This document shows, in pieces, positions 1 to 6,718 of a DNA stretch of 64,000 nucleotides. Source of the stretch: a virus; IMG/VR virus record IMGVR_UViG_3300008267_000054, positions 1-64,000 of that record. One strand, 5' to 3'. A program made the translations under genes and the position numbers. Under the pieces are notes generated by a model. That model ran no database searches and had not been told where the DNA came from. It was given only the letters and a program-made list of their open reading frames with translations. Numbering within the stretch: the first letter of the stretch is position 1; each line of letters opens with the position of its first letter.

Positions 1-36
1 ATTCCAAAACGTTGGAATGTTTGAAAAAAGGTTGTA

Positions 37-44
37 TATTTATA
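37..44 (+). promoter_or_regulatory. Putative phage late-type promoter motif (TATTTATA)
   Basis: Exact TATTTATA octamer upstream of the structured RNA region. The same octamer recurs before transcription-unit heads across the window. If it is a -10-like element, the transcript would start near position 50. Its promoter role is inferred from position only. Confidence 0.55.
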
Positions 45-49
45 ATATA

Positions 50-915
50 ACAATCACGTTCTTTAACATCACAAGATTATCCGTTCAATCAACGGACTTC
101 GGTTCTAGATTGATAAAGATATATTGGCCGCTTATGGTCATTAAATAAACTGGGAAACCAGTATAAAGTGGATCTGCCATGATGAGGTAGATTTGCGGCT
201 TCGCAAGGAGCTTGAGTAAGCAAGCGAGATATCATTGGTCCTTAGTAGTCGAGGGTAACACTGTAGGCGAATTGGATTGGTGACTTGGCAATGTGGGTTG
301 TCAGGTTGAGCTCGGAAGAGCAATAAGAATAACTCGTAGGTGTATTGTAAGAAGTGTAGTTCATCTGACTGCATCATTACGCTCACCAATATAAGAGGCG
401 TCTTAAAACCGAAAGGTATGTAGGTGTACGAGTGGTGTCGTTACTTACCTTGAGATCGATTTACCAGAGTTGGTTTCTCGAAGAGGTCTTAAAGTATGGA
501 AGCAGGGATGTTTCAGAGAGTAGTTTGGTATTGATTCTGCCAAAAGCGGGGTCAGCTAAGTCGTTGGGCCACTACTTTCCTTATCCACAGTCGCTAACTA
601 AATTATGTAAATAATCGAAAAGCAAAAGTGCCCATCAGTCACCGACGAAAGGTGCCTACACAGTAATGGGTTGTCCATTGCCATCAGAGGTCGCAAGCCA
701 ATGGTGAATTGCTTGAAAGGTTTGTAGTCCCGCAAGGATTAATTAGCTCGGCAGAGTTGAACAGATTGAGTACAGTGAGAGTAGTCGAAATACAAGTGAC
801 TCAAGAAGTGGTTGGTCTAACCAACCGGCATTGTTAGGGTAGTACTCAAAAGGTACTGGACAAGAAGGGAAACAATAATCCAACAAAAGTCCTAACACTT
901 AAGCTGTAGTCTCAG
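50..915 (+). ncRNA. Probable giant structured non-coding RNA (GOLLD/ROOL-like class)
   Basis: About 860 nt without a credible gene, visibly richer in G than its surroundings. Helices that can be paired by eye: 81-85/91-95, whose loop 86-90 also pairs with 108-112 (pseudoknot); 125-129/136-140; 149-153/158-162 with a GAAA loop; 172-178/186-192; 193-197/202-206; 210-213/218-221; 310-313/318-321 with a GGAA loop; 332-338/427-433 enclosing 379-384/395-401 and a GAAA hairpin at 408-417; 447-451/483-487 enclosing 452-455/476-479 and 463-466/471-474; 631-635/666-670 enclosing 640-643/651-654; 675-680/699-704; 766-771/799-804; 810-815/821-826; 832-838/891-897 enclosing 841-845/853-857. It is followed by a tRNA and a terminator. 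Size and tRNA linkage match the known phage-associated GOLLD (about 800 nt) and, less well, ROOL RNAs. Family membership is inferred, and both ends are approximate. Confidence 0.75.
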
Positions 916-933
916 GCTTCTATTATGGTACAT

Positions 934-1005
934 CGCGGGATAGAGCAGAGGTAGCTCGTCAGGCTCATAACCTGAAGGCCGAAGGTTCGAATCCTTCTCC
1001 CGCAA
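934..1005 (+). tRNA. tRNA-Met(CAU), initiator type (tRNA-fMet)
   Basis: Full cloverleaf: acceptor strands 934-940 and 998-1004, D arm with GAGC/GCTC, anticodon arm with loop CTCATAA, T arm GAAGG/CCTTC around TTCGAAT. The first acceptor pair is C934 with A1004, which cannot pair; this C1-A72 mismatch is the hallmark of bacterial initiator tRNA. The anticodon stem has two of the three usual initiator G-C pairs below the loop, the third being A-U. No CCA is encoded. It lies about 20 nt after the structured RNA and just before a terminator, so both may be on one transcript. Confidence 0.9.
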
Positions 1006-1011
1006 CTAATT

Positions 1012-1037
1012 AGCCCTTCTAACACAAGGGCTTTTTT
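1012..1037 (+). terminator. Rho-independent terminator
   Basis: Stem AGCCCTT (1012-1018) with AAGGGCT (1026-1032), 7-nt loop, then a run of six T. It closes the RNA plus tRNA-fMet unit and separates it from tRNA-Glu. Confidence 0.85.
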
Positions 1038-1054
1038 CTTGTTCTTTGACACAT

Positions 1055-1128
1055 GCTCCGTTCGTCTAATTGGTTAGGACATCTCCCTTTCACGGAGAAG
1101 CTTACGGGTTCGAGTCCCGTACGGAGTA
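1055..1128 (+). tRNA. tRNA-Glu(UUC)
   Basis: Cloverleaf with acceptor strands 1055-1061 and 1121-1127 (first pair G-U), anticodon loop CTTTCAC giving anticodon UUC, T arm ACGGG/CCCGT around TTCGAGT, discriminator A at 1128. No CCA is encoded. Confidence 0.93.
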
Positions 1129-1164
1129 CAATAGCAGTTCTGTTGCATATAGGAGGAAAATTAT

Positions 1165-1488
1165 ATGGAAACACTATCATTTGCTTTTGGTATGCTTGCG
1201 ATGATTGCAGTAGCATTAGTTGCTGTAGTTGTTGTAGGTATGATGAAGGTAATCAAAACTCAAAAAGAAGTAACAACTTTGGCGCAGTGGATGGACCGTA
1301 GGGATACGGATTTACATCAACGAATAAGCAATGAAGTTAATAACCTCGAACGCGTTGTTGCGGATGATCGTAGAGAAATAAACTTGCGTATTGATTCATT
1401 CAATAGCTATGTTGATTCTCGACTCGACAAAATGGAAAACAAATTTATTGGTGCTAACAGTGCCAAAAAACAAATTATTAACGACTAA
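1165..1488 (+). CDS. Small membrane-anchored coiled-coil protein
   Basis: 107 aa lying between tRNA-Glu and tRNA-Leu. Residues 4-29 form one hydrophobic membrane segment (LSFAFGMLAMIAVALVAVVV). The remainder is charged and heptad-like, consistent with a cytoplasmic coiled coil. An AGGAGG ribosome-binding site stands 8 nt before the ATG, which is unusual in this genome and supports the start. I do not recognise the family. Membrane anchoring is read from sequence; function is unknown. Confidence 0.75.
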   Translation: METLSFAFGMLAMIAVALVAVVVVGMMKVIKTQKEVTTLAQWMDRRDTDLHQRISNEVNNLERVVADDRREINLRIDSFNSYVDSRLDKMENKFIGANSAKKQIIND

Positions 1489-1517
1489 AAATTAACAAGC
1501 ACAGAACTGCTATATTT

Positions 1518-1599
1518 GCCCCTTTGTTGGAATTGGTAGACATCTTAGACTTAGGATCTGAGGCCGCAAGGTGTGAGAGTTCGAGTCTCTCAGGGGGTA
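1518..1599 (+). tRNA. tRNA-Leu(UAG)
   Basis: Class II tRNA with acceptor strands 1518-1524 and 1592-1598, D arm with GGTAGAC, anticodon stem TTAGA/TCTGA with loop CTTAGGA (anticodon UAG), long variable arm containing GGCCGCAAGGTG, and T arm GAGAG/CTCTC. No CCA is encoded. It would read CUN leucine codons. Confidence 0.93.
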
Positions 1600-1612
1600 C
1601 TAAAATATCTGA

Positions 1613-1620
1613 TATTTATT
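1613..1620 (+). promoter_or_regulatory. Putative promoter motif (TATTTATT)
   Basis: One-base variant of the recurrent octamer, 19 nt before the ATG of the gene at 1640. Confidence 0.45.
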
Positions 1621-1639
1621 ATTAGCTATAACAAAACAC

Positions 1640-1864
1640 ATGGAAATAACACGCATAAGCAGAATTACCGGTATTACAAGAACTGTTGATCTACCTATTA
1701 CGGAAGAACAGCTTATTGATTATGGCCGTGGTGCACTTATTCAAGATGCTCTGTGGAACTTAACTGCCTCTCAGAGAGAGTTTTTTATGACTGGTATTAC
1801 TGAAGAAGAATGGAATATGTACGTTGAAATAACGGAAGATGACGATGAAGACGAAGCCGAATAA
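1640..1864 (+). CDS. Small acidic phage protein
   Basis: 74 aa. The N-terminal half (ITRISRITGITRTVDLPIT) looks like a short beta segment. It is followed by a helical stretch ending in LTASQREFFMTGITEEEW and a very acidic tail (EDDDEDEAE). It resembles small uncharacterised proteins found in many tailed phages. No enzymatic motif is visible. It is preceded by a TATTTATT element and its end overlaps the next small gene. Confidence 0.75.
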   Translation: MEITRISRITGITRTVDLPITEEQLIDYGRGALIQDALWNLTASQREFFMTGITEEEWNMYVEITEDDDEDEAE

Positions 1865-1979
1865 CGAATTAAGTGACCGCCACATTGCTTGGATTGTCTA
1901 CCACAAGATGGGTATGAAAGTTAAGCCAAGCAAGAAGGTATATAAACGAGCTGCATTTAAAAAGCATAAGGAAGACTAA
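1839..1979 (+). CDS. Small basic protein
   Basis: 46 aa with two possible ATGs, at 1839 and 1845. The sequence is basic (MTMKTKPNNELSDRHIAWIV, then a Lys-rich tail). It overlaps the end of the preceding gene in another frame and fills the gap to the gene at 1990. The tight packing and sensible composition support it; the function is unknown. Confidence 0.6.
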   Translation: MTMKTKPNNELSDRHIAWIVYHKMGMKVKPSKKVYKRAAFKKHKED

Positions 1980-1989
1980 TTCAGAAACC

Positions 1990-2655
1990 ATGTTCAAAAT
2001 ACTCGATTACCAAATTCCAAAACATCCGTACATTACAAAACCGCTAAAGAACGAATCAGTATTTTCTAAAATGAAGGTACCAGAATTCTTCGATCGGTTT
2101 GGCTATGAACTAACTTACATTGAGTCTGAGTTCCATAAACATAACGGTGTAGATGGACACGTACTTGTACCAGGCTCTCCAACGGATGCGGCCGCTTGTA
2201 TACAAGACTGGATGGTACAAGAAGAAGAGCATGAAAGTATCTTTCTTGATCACTGTCACGTTAATGTAAGATATGCTTATGAAGGAGCTGCTTTGGATCA
2301 AATTAGAGAGTGGAGTCTTATTAACCCAAGATTAACAAAGTTACTAAACATTAAGCCAAAGTATATGGTTGATTTCTGTTTGGATTACATTGTTGGATCT
2401 AAGGTGTATGAACTTATCCATATTGAGCATGACTTTCACGATTATGATCTTTACATGGAACATCTAAAAAGAATGGAAGATCTTATAATGACTACAGACT
2501 GGGAAATGGCTTATCACGATTTACAACACTACTTTAAAAAGGCTTATACCTATGATGAGTATGCACAAGCTCAGTTTAAAGCAAAGTATTATGGTTTAGA
2601 CAAACTTGACTACTTACACGAACCAAAGATGCTTTCCTATAAGAAAGTGTTTTAA
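1990..2655 (+). CDS. Hypothetical phage protein
   Basis: 221 aa, mixed charged and aromatic sequence without signal peptide or membrane segment. It is rich in His, Glu and Tyr in the middle, including EEEHESIFLDHCHVN, which could bind metal, but I cannot match it to a known fold. It starts 10 nt after the previous small gene, with no Shine-Dalgarno sequence. Confidence 0.8.
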   Translation: MFKILDYQIPKHPYITKPLKNESVFSKMKVPEFFDRFGYELTYIESEFHKHNGVDGHVLVPGSPTDAAACIQDWMVQEEEHESIFLDHCHVNVRYAYEGAALDQIREWSLINPRLTKLLNIKPKYMVDFCLDYIVGSKVYELIHIEHDFHDYDLYMEHLKRMEDLIMTTDWEMAYHDLQHYFKKAYTYDEYAQAQFKAKYYGLDKLDYLHEPKMLSYKKVF

Positions 2656-2703
2656 GCGTTGATTTAAGCGCAAATATTGTCTATATTTCATAAACATTTA
2701 GTT

Positions 2704-2874
2704 ATGACATACGTAGTATATGATATGGAGGTTATCTCGAGCTACCTTTTAGAAGCCGAGGAATACGGTCTACTCACGGAAGTAGTTTTTACTGCATTAA
2801 AAGCAATGAAAGATGATTCTACTCTAAGCGAAGCACAGGCCATAACAATAGGGTACGAAGAATGGGTAAAATGA
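2704..2874 (+). CDS. Small hypothetical protein
   Basis: 56 aa from the ATG at 2704; an in-frame TTG at 2677 would add nine residues but is less likely. The protein is acidic and helical (SSYLLEAEEYGLLTEVVFTA). Its stop overlaps the start of the next gene as ATGA, suggesting translational coupling. Function unknown. Confidence 0.65.
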   Translation: MTYVVYDMEVISSYLLEAEEYGLLTEVVFTALKAMKDDSTLSEAQAITIGYEEWVK

Positions 2875-3074
2875 TAAAACTAGTAGCCGATCACGGTATT
2901 GGCGATACAGTGTACTTGATTACAGATCCTGATCAAGAACCAAGATTAGTAACGGGTTTGTTGCTTAAACCCAACGACTTGTTAATGTATGAGGTAGCGT
3001 GGGTTGAAGAAACAAGTTACCACTATGGATTTGAGTTGATTAGTGAACAAGACATATTAAAAAAAATGCAATAA
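2871..3074 (+). CDS. Small conserved phage protein
   Basis: 67 aa from the ATG at 2871, which overlaps the preceding stop as ATGA; an in-frame ATG three codons upstream is the alternative. The layout (HGIGDTVYLITDPDQEPRLV, then VAWVEETSYHYGFELISEQD) resembles small beta-rich proteins found in many phages of Bacteroidota and other hosts. Function unknown. Confidence 0.75.
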   Translation: MIKLVADHGIGDTVYLITDPDQEPRLVTGLLLKPNDLLMYEVAWVEETSYHYGFELISEQDILKKMQ

Positions 3075-3075
3075 A

Positions 3076-3192
3076 ATGAGCAAGACATCAAACAAACAAA
3101 AGTACGAGTGCCTCGTTCCTTGGCTGGAATGGTTCAAGAAGCAGTATGGTTACAAGAAGCACGTAAAACCACGTAAGACATTTCAGAACTAA
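3076..3192 (+). CDS. Very small basic protein
   Basis: 38 aa, basic and aromatic (LVPWLEWFKKQYGYKKHVKP). It begins two bases after the previous stop, and its stop overlaps the UvdE start as TAATG. This gap-free packing is the main support. Function unknown. Confidence 0.6.
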   Translation: MSKTSNKQKYECLVPWLEWFKKQYGYKKHVKPRKTFQN

Positions 3193-4127
3193 TGAATAAT
3201 ATTGGTTACGCTTGCATCAACATGACGTTGGCAGAGAGTAAGATCACAACTGGTCGTACTTGTAGATGGGCTACATTTCAGAAAGAGGGATTTGCACACG
3301 CTTCTAAACTAGCATTGCAAAACTGCAAAGACTTAATTACCATTCTAGAGTGGAATGAGAAAATGGGAATCAAATTCTTTCGGGTAGGTTCAGAACTATT
3401 ACCATGGGGTAATAAGGTAGACATTACGCAGTACCCCGACTTCCACGAAATATGTGATGTACTAAAGCAGGCTGGTTCGGTTGCTAAAAGATCAAACCAA
3501 CGACTAACATTTCATCCTGGTCCATTCAACTTACTAGCCTCTCCAAAAAAAGAGGTAGTTGAAAACACCATTAAAGATTTAGAAATGCACTCGTTGATAT
3601 TTGACTTAATGGGACTAGATCAAACTAGGTATAATAAGATAAACATACACATTGGTGCAACATATGGTGATAAACAAAAAGCAGCAGACACTTGGGTTAG
3701 CAATATCAAACTACTCAGCAAATCTGCACTTAGTAGGTTAACAGTAGAGAATGATGATAAAGCGAGTATGTTCTCAGTTAAAGATCTTTTTCACATGGTG
3801 TTTTTACGCACTGGAGTTCCTATTGTATTTGATATTCATCATCATCGTTTTAATGATGGAGGGTTATCTGAACGCGAGGCCTTAAGCCTTGCAATGAGTA
3901 CTTGGGGTGACATTGTTCCAGTAGTACATTACTCAGAATCTAAGTCTATACACGAAGAGAATAGTAAGATTAGACCACAAGCTCATAGTGACTATATTCA
4001 TGGGCCAATCAATACTTATGGTAAGATAGTTGATGTAATGGTTGAGGCAAAAGCCAAAGAACTTGCCATATTAAAATACCTGCAAAATGAAAAAGCTAGT
4101 TTACTTGTCGATAGTGTTGCTATTTAG
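3192..4127 (+). CDS. uvdE: UV damage endonuclease UvdE
   Basis: 311 aa, the usual bacterial UvdE length. The family is a TIM barrel with a metal cluster that nicks DNA 5' of UV photoproducts, starting an alternative excision repair pathway. Candidate metal ligands sit in the expected strand order: H108 (LTFHPG), H153 (NIHIGATYGD), E186 (LTVENDD), D214 and one of H216-H218 (VFDIHHHRF), H246 (VVHYSES) and H265 (QAHSDYI). The N-terminal IGYACINMTL and the following TGRTCRW match the family opening. The start overlaps the preceding stop; the 3' end overlaps the next gene by 41 nt. It probably repairs phage DNA after UV exposure. Confidence 0.93.
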   Translation: MNNIGYACINMTLAESKITTGRTCRWATFQKEGFAHASKLALQNCKDLITILEWNEKMGIKFFRVGSELLPWGNKVDITQYPDFHEICDVLKQAGSVAKRSNQRLTFHPGPFNLLASPKKEVVENTIKDLEMHSLIFDLMGLDQTRYNKINIHIGATYGDKQKAADTWVSNIKLLSKSALSRLTVENDDKASMFSVKDLFHMVFLRTGVPIVFDIHHHRFNDGGLSEREALSLAMSTWGDIVPVVHYSESKSIHEENSKIRPQAHSDYIHGPINTYGKIVDVMVEAKAKELAILKYLQNEKASLLVDSVAI

Positions 4128-4323
4128 TAGCTGCATTGCAACAGTTGATTTACCAAATGATGACATTTATATTTACAGACCTACACCTCCGGTAAGATGG
4201 TATAATGGATACTATTATCAGTATTATAATCCTGGTGTGCCTCATCACTACACACCACATTACTATCATCCAAGACCACGACCATATCACAACGGACCTC
4301 GTCCACCTAGACCAAGAAGATAA
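4087..4323 (+). CDS. Small Tyr/Pro/His-rich lipoprotein
   Basis: 78 aa. Residues 1-16 are a lipoprotein signal peptide ending in the lipobox FSSC, so the mature protein would begin at Cys16 and be membrane-anchored. The rest is low complexity, rich in Tyr, Pro, His and Arg (YNGYYYQYYNPGVPHHYTPH). It overlaps the end of uvdE by 41 nt. Phage lipoproteins of this size can be spannins or superinfection-exclusion factors; nothing here decides between them. Confidence 0.8.
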   Translation: MKKLVYLSIVLLFSSCIATVDLPNDDIYIYRPTPPVRWYNGYYYQYYNPGVPHHYTPHYYHPRPRPYHNGPRPPRPRR

Positions 4324-4325
4324 AA

Positions 4326-4496
4326 ATGGCTACACACTATTTAACAAAAGAAGATATTGCGATCCACTTTAAGAAACACATTACAAAAAAGGAGTTAAAG
4401 GCTCAAGCAATTGGGCAAACAATAACCCTTAATGAGGATCAAATAGTAATAATTGCTAATCAGAAATTTTCCAAGTTAGCAAAAGAAGAGAAGTAA
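4326..4496 (+). CDS. Small hypothetical protein
   Basis: 56 aa (MATHYLTKEDIAIHFKKHIT...), charged and mostly helical. It starts two bases after the lipoprotein stop and is the last gene before the terminator at 4521. Function unknown. Confidence 0.65.
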   Translation: MATHYLTKEDIAIHFKKHITKKELKAQAIGQTITLNEDQIVIIANQKFSKLAKEEK

Positions 4497-4520
4497 CAGC
4501 GACCTCCAAACTCCCCTTAA

Positions 4521-4547
4521 AAGGCTTGGTTTTCCAAGCCTTTTTTG
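4521..4547 (+). terminator. Rho-independent terminator
   Basis: Perfect 9-bp stem AAGGCTTGG/CCAAGCCTT with a TTTT loop, followed by a T run. It is immediately followed by a promoter-like octamer for the next unit. Confidence 0.92.
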
Positions 4548-4556
4548 TTATATTAT

Positions 4557-4564
4557 TATTTATA
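4557..4564 (+). promoter_or_regulatory. Putative promoter motif (TATTTATA)
   Basis: Exact octamer 10 bases after a terminator and 12 nt before the ATG at 4577. The terminator-motif-gene order supports a new transcription unit here. Confidence 0.6.
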
Positions 4565-4576
4565 TGAAAACACACC

Positions 4577-4906
4577 ATGCCAGGAAAAGTAGCAAAAATG
4601 AAATTAGGTCATCTCACAATTAAGGCTGTGTTTCGCCATAAATGGGATTCACCAGATGACCTCTATGTCTCAACAGTTGAGTATAAAACCAAGAGACTTG
4701 GTATTTGGGTTAAACGCACATTAGCAGTTGGCACAAAACTAAAAGGTAGAGCTTTATTTGCAAAAGGCAATCTATTTCCAGTTTACTGGATTGGAGTAGA
4801 TCTTGTCTTTGCTAAATGTTGGCTTGAATTTAGCTGGCGGGTTAAAACATTTAAGATACAAAAGCCTCAAGTTTCTAGAATACACATTCCAGAAGATGGC
4901 TGTTAA
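4577..4906 (+). CDS. Conserved hypothetical phage protein
   Basis: 109 aa, basic and beta-rich (MPGKVAKMKLGHLTIKAVFR...). It heads a transcription unit that runs through thymidylate synthase. No domain recognised; its end overlaps the next micro-gene. Confidence 0.75.
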   Translation: MPGKVAKMKLGHLTIKAVFRHKWDSPDDLYVSTVEYKTKRLGIWVKRTLAVGTKLKGRALFAKGNLFPVYWIGVDLVFAKCWLEFSWRVKTFKIQKPQVSRIHIPEDGC

Positions 4907-4967
4907 AAAATATAGGTTGATTGGGGAATACCGTCCATACGGGAGAGGGGGTTCAAAGCCAAAGTAA
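4896..4967 (+). CDS. Micro-gene, 23 aa
   Basis: Encodes MAVKKYRLIGEYRPYGRGGS plus three residues. It overlaps the preceding stop, and its own stop overlaps the next ATG as TAATG. The support is the chain of overlapping start and stop codons from 4577 to 5322; it is not certain that it is expressed. Confidence 0.45.
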   Translation: MAVKKYRLIGEYRPYGRGGSKPK

Positions 4968-5032
4968 TGCCAATCGTAAAAGTAGATGTCCACGCACCCA
5001 TCTTCTACTTTCCTAAAAATACTAAATTATGA
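4967..5032 (+). CDS. Micro-gene, 21 aa
   Basis: Encodes MPIVKVDVHAPIFYFPKNTK plus one residue. It starts inside the preceding TAATG, and its TGA overlaps the next gene as ATGA. Without it and its neighbour there would be an unexplained gap of about 120 nt in a gap-free operon. Confidence 0.45.
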   Translation: MPIVKVDVHAPIFYFPKNTKL

Positions 5033-5322
5033 ACAGACTACACGTTAAATTTATTAAATGGGTAGCCAATAAATTTGGTTACAAAATTGCAATGGTTAAA
5101 GCACTAAATGGAACAACATCCTTCGAAGGTGATAATGAACTATTAAGATATACCGACTTATCAGGTTATCTTTTTAAGAAAGAACCTCTATCTCGTATTC
5201 AACCAAGTAAAGCACCTACATCAGCCAAGGAAATGTTTTTAGCTGAGCCTAAACCCGATGTAAGTAAGATACCACCAATTACAAAATTAACACCTGAACA
5301 ATTAAAAGAAATTGGGTTATGA
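5029..5322 (+). CDS. Hypothetical protein upstream of thyA
   Basis: 97 aa, basic N-terminus (MNRLHVKFIKWVANKFGYKI), Pro/Lys-rich C-terminus (KIPPITKLTPEQLKEIGL). It overlaps both neighbours by ATGA junctions, so it is probably co-translated with thymidylate synthase. No domain recognised. Confidence 0.75.
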   Translation: MNRLHVKFIKWVANKFGYKIAMVKALNGTTSFEGDNELLRYTDLSGYLFKKEPLSRIQPSKAPTSAKEMFLAEPKPDVSKIPPITKLTPEQLKEIGL

Positions 5323-6467
5323 ACAACATAGATAAAGATTATTTAAGTCTTTGTGAAGACATTTTACATACCGGAGTACAAAAGAATACTCGTAATGGTA
5401 AAGTTATAAGTGTATTTGGAAGACAGATCCGTCATAAAATGAGTGATGGATTTCCTTTATTAACAACCAAAAAAATGGCATGGAAACAAATTGTAACAGA
5501 GTTACTTTGGTTTTTAAGAGGTGATACCAACATTAAGTTTCTTTTAGATAACGATTGTCATATTTGGGATGGGGATGCTTATAAGAACTATTTTATCGAA
5601 AAAAGTAAAGAAAGAGGTCCTTTTGGTGTTAGTGGTTTAATTTTACCACAAGAAGAATTCATCAACAAAATCAAAACAGATGATGAGTTTGCTAAGACGT
5701 GGGGTGAATTAGGGTCGATTTATGGTAAGCAATGGAGAAATTGGAAGCAATTCATACCCTATGATGTGACAGAAGAAAATTGTAAAGTTGCAGTTCAAGT
5801 AACAGACCAAATCGCAAACCTAATCAACGACCTTAAAACAAATCCAGACTCAAGACGATTAATGGTTTCAGCTTGGAATGTAGGTGAATTGGATCAAATG
5901 GTACTTCCACCTTGTCATTATGGATTTCAAGTTTATACAAGAGAGTTGAGTTCTGAAGAAGTAGCATTTGAAGCAAATAAACGAGGATTTAACCTTGAAG
6001 GAATGACAATTAGTGGTAAATTGATAATCAACCCTAAAGAAGTTAAAGAACATAACCTACCAACCAGAGCAATCTCTTTAATGTGGAATCAACGAAGTGT
6101 AGATGTTCCATTAGGTTTACCATTCAACATTGCTTCGTATGGTTTATTACTTCATATATTAGCAGAAGCAACAAACATGATACCAGATGAATTGATTGGT
6201 AATTTAGGTGATTGCCACATTTATGAAAATCAAATTGATGGTATTAAAGAACAATTAACGAGAGAGTCATTTGAGTTACCTTCGCTAAATATTAACACAG
6301 AGTTTTGGCCTACTGAAAATGGTTCTTGTGGTGAAGGTCCGTTAGATGCAATTGCAGTGTTTAATGCATTTAAAGATGAAAACTTCTGCAAATGTTTATT
6401 GAATGAAGATATTCAGTTAGGCAATTACAAGTATCATCCAGCAATTAAAATGCCTTTATCAAACTAA
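5319..6467 (+). CDS. thyA: Thymidylate synthase
   Basis: 382 aa. The enzyme methylates dUMP to dTMP using methylene-tetrahydrofolate. N-terminal dUMP-phosphate site FGRQIRHKMSDGFPLLTTKK, then KQIVTELLWFLRGDTN; catalytic Cys199 in LPPCHYGFQVY; RRLMVSAWNV; SVDVPLGLPFNIASYGLLLH; C-terminal GDCHIYENQ. It is more than 100 residues longer than E. coli ThyA. The extra length lies in an insertion after IWDGDAYKNYF, another around EEVAFEANKRGFNLEGMTIS, and additional C-terminal sequence. All main motifs are intact, so it is probably active. It supplies dTMP for phage replication. Confidence 0.96.
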   Translation: MNNIDKDYLSLCEDILHTGVQKNTRNGKVISVFGRQIRHKMSDGFPLLTTKKMAWKQIVTELLWFLRGDTNIKFLLDNDCHIWDGDAYKNYFIEKSKERGPFGVSGLILPQEEFINKIKTDDEFAKTWGELGSIYGKQWRNWKQFIPYDVTEENCKVAVQVTDQIANLINDLKTNPDSRRLMVSAWNVGELDQMVLPPCHYGFQVYTRELSSEEVAFEANKRGFNLEGMTISGKLIINPKEVKEHNLPTRAISLMWNQRSVDVPLGLPFNIASYGLLLHILAEATNMIPDELIGNLGDCHIYENQIDGIKEQLTRESFELPSLNINTEFWPTENGSCGEGPLDAIAVFNAFKDENFCKCLLNEDIQLGNYKYHPAIKMPLSN

Positions 6468-6703
6468 TGAAAACTCGTATACACGTTAACCAACACAACA
6501 TTAGATCCAACAAGACTAAAGGAACTGAATTACCAGTCATTACAATTAAACAGGGTAAGAAGAACACTTATTGTAATGAGGTAGAAATCCTTGGGCCAAG
6601 TAAAATAGTATACGGTGGTGCTGGGTGTGATACAAAAGCCCTGCTTAGTTGTGGTGCTCGAGTTGTTATTGAAACTGAGGCGGAAGTTAAGATTATAAGT
6701 TAA
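6467..6703 (+). CDS. Small conserved phage protein
   Basis: 78 aa, basic and beta-rich (KTRIHVNQHNIRSNKTKGTE, then YCNEVEILGPSKIVYGG and LSCGARVVIETEAEVKI). It resembles a widespread uncharacterised small protein of tailed phages. Its start overlaps the thyA stop as TAATG. Confidence 0.8.
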   Translation: MKTRIHVNQHNIRSNKTKGTELPVITIKQGKKNTYCNEVEILGPSKIVYGGAGCDTKALLSCGARVVIETEAEVKIIS

Positions 6704-6705
6704 CC

Positions 6706-6713
6706 TATTTATA
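6706..6713 (+). promoter_or_regulatory. Putative promoter motif (TATTTATA)
   Basis: Exact octamer ending 5 nt before the ATG at 6719. The spacing is so short that an mRNA starting downstream of the motif would be leaderless. Confidence 0.5.
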
Positions 6714-6718
6714 TTTAC

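Noticed and set aside
1-18. Perfect 7-bp hairpin ATTCCAA/TTGGAAT at the window start
   Set aside because: It could be a terminator for an upstream gene, but there is no T run and no upstream sequence to judge it.
141-389. Open frame of 82 codons on the minus strand and one of 60 codons at 432-614 on the + strand inside the first kilobase
   Set aside because: Both have poor composition and no start signal, and both lie across many RNA helices; the region is better explained as structured RNA.
1053-1301. 82-codon + strand frame over tRNA-Glu
   Set aside because: It runs through a complete tRNA and is out of frame with the well-supported gene at 1165.
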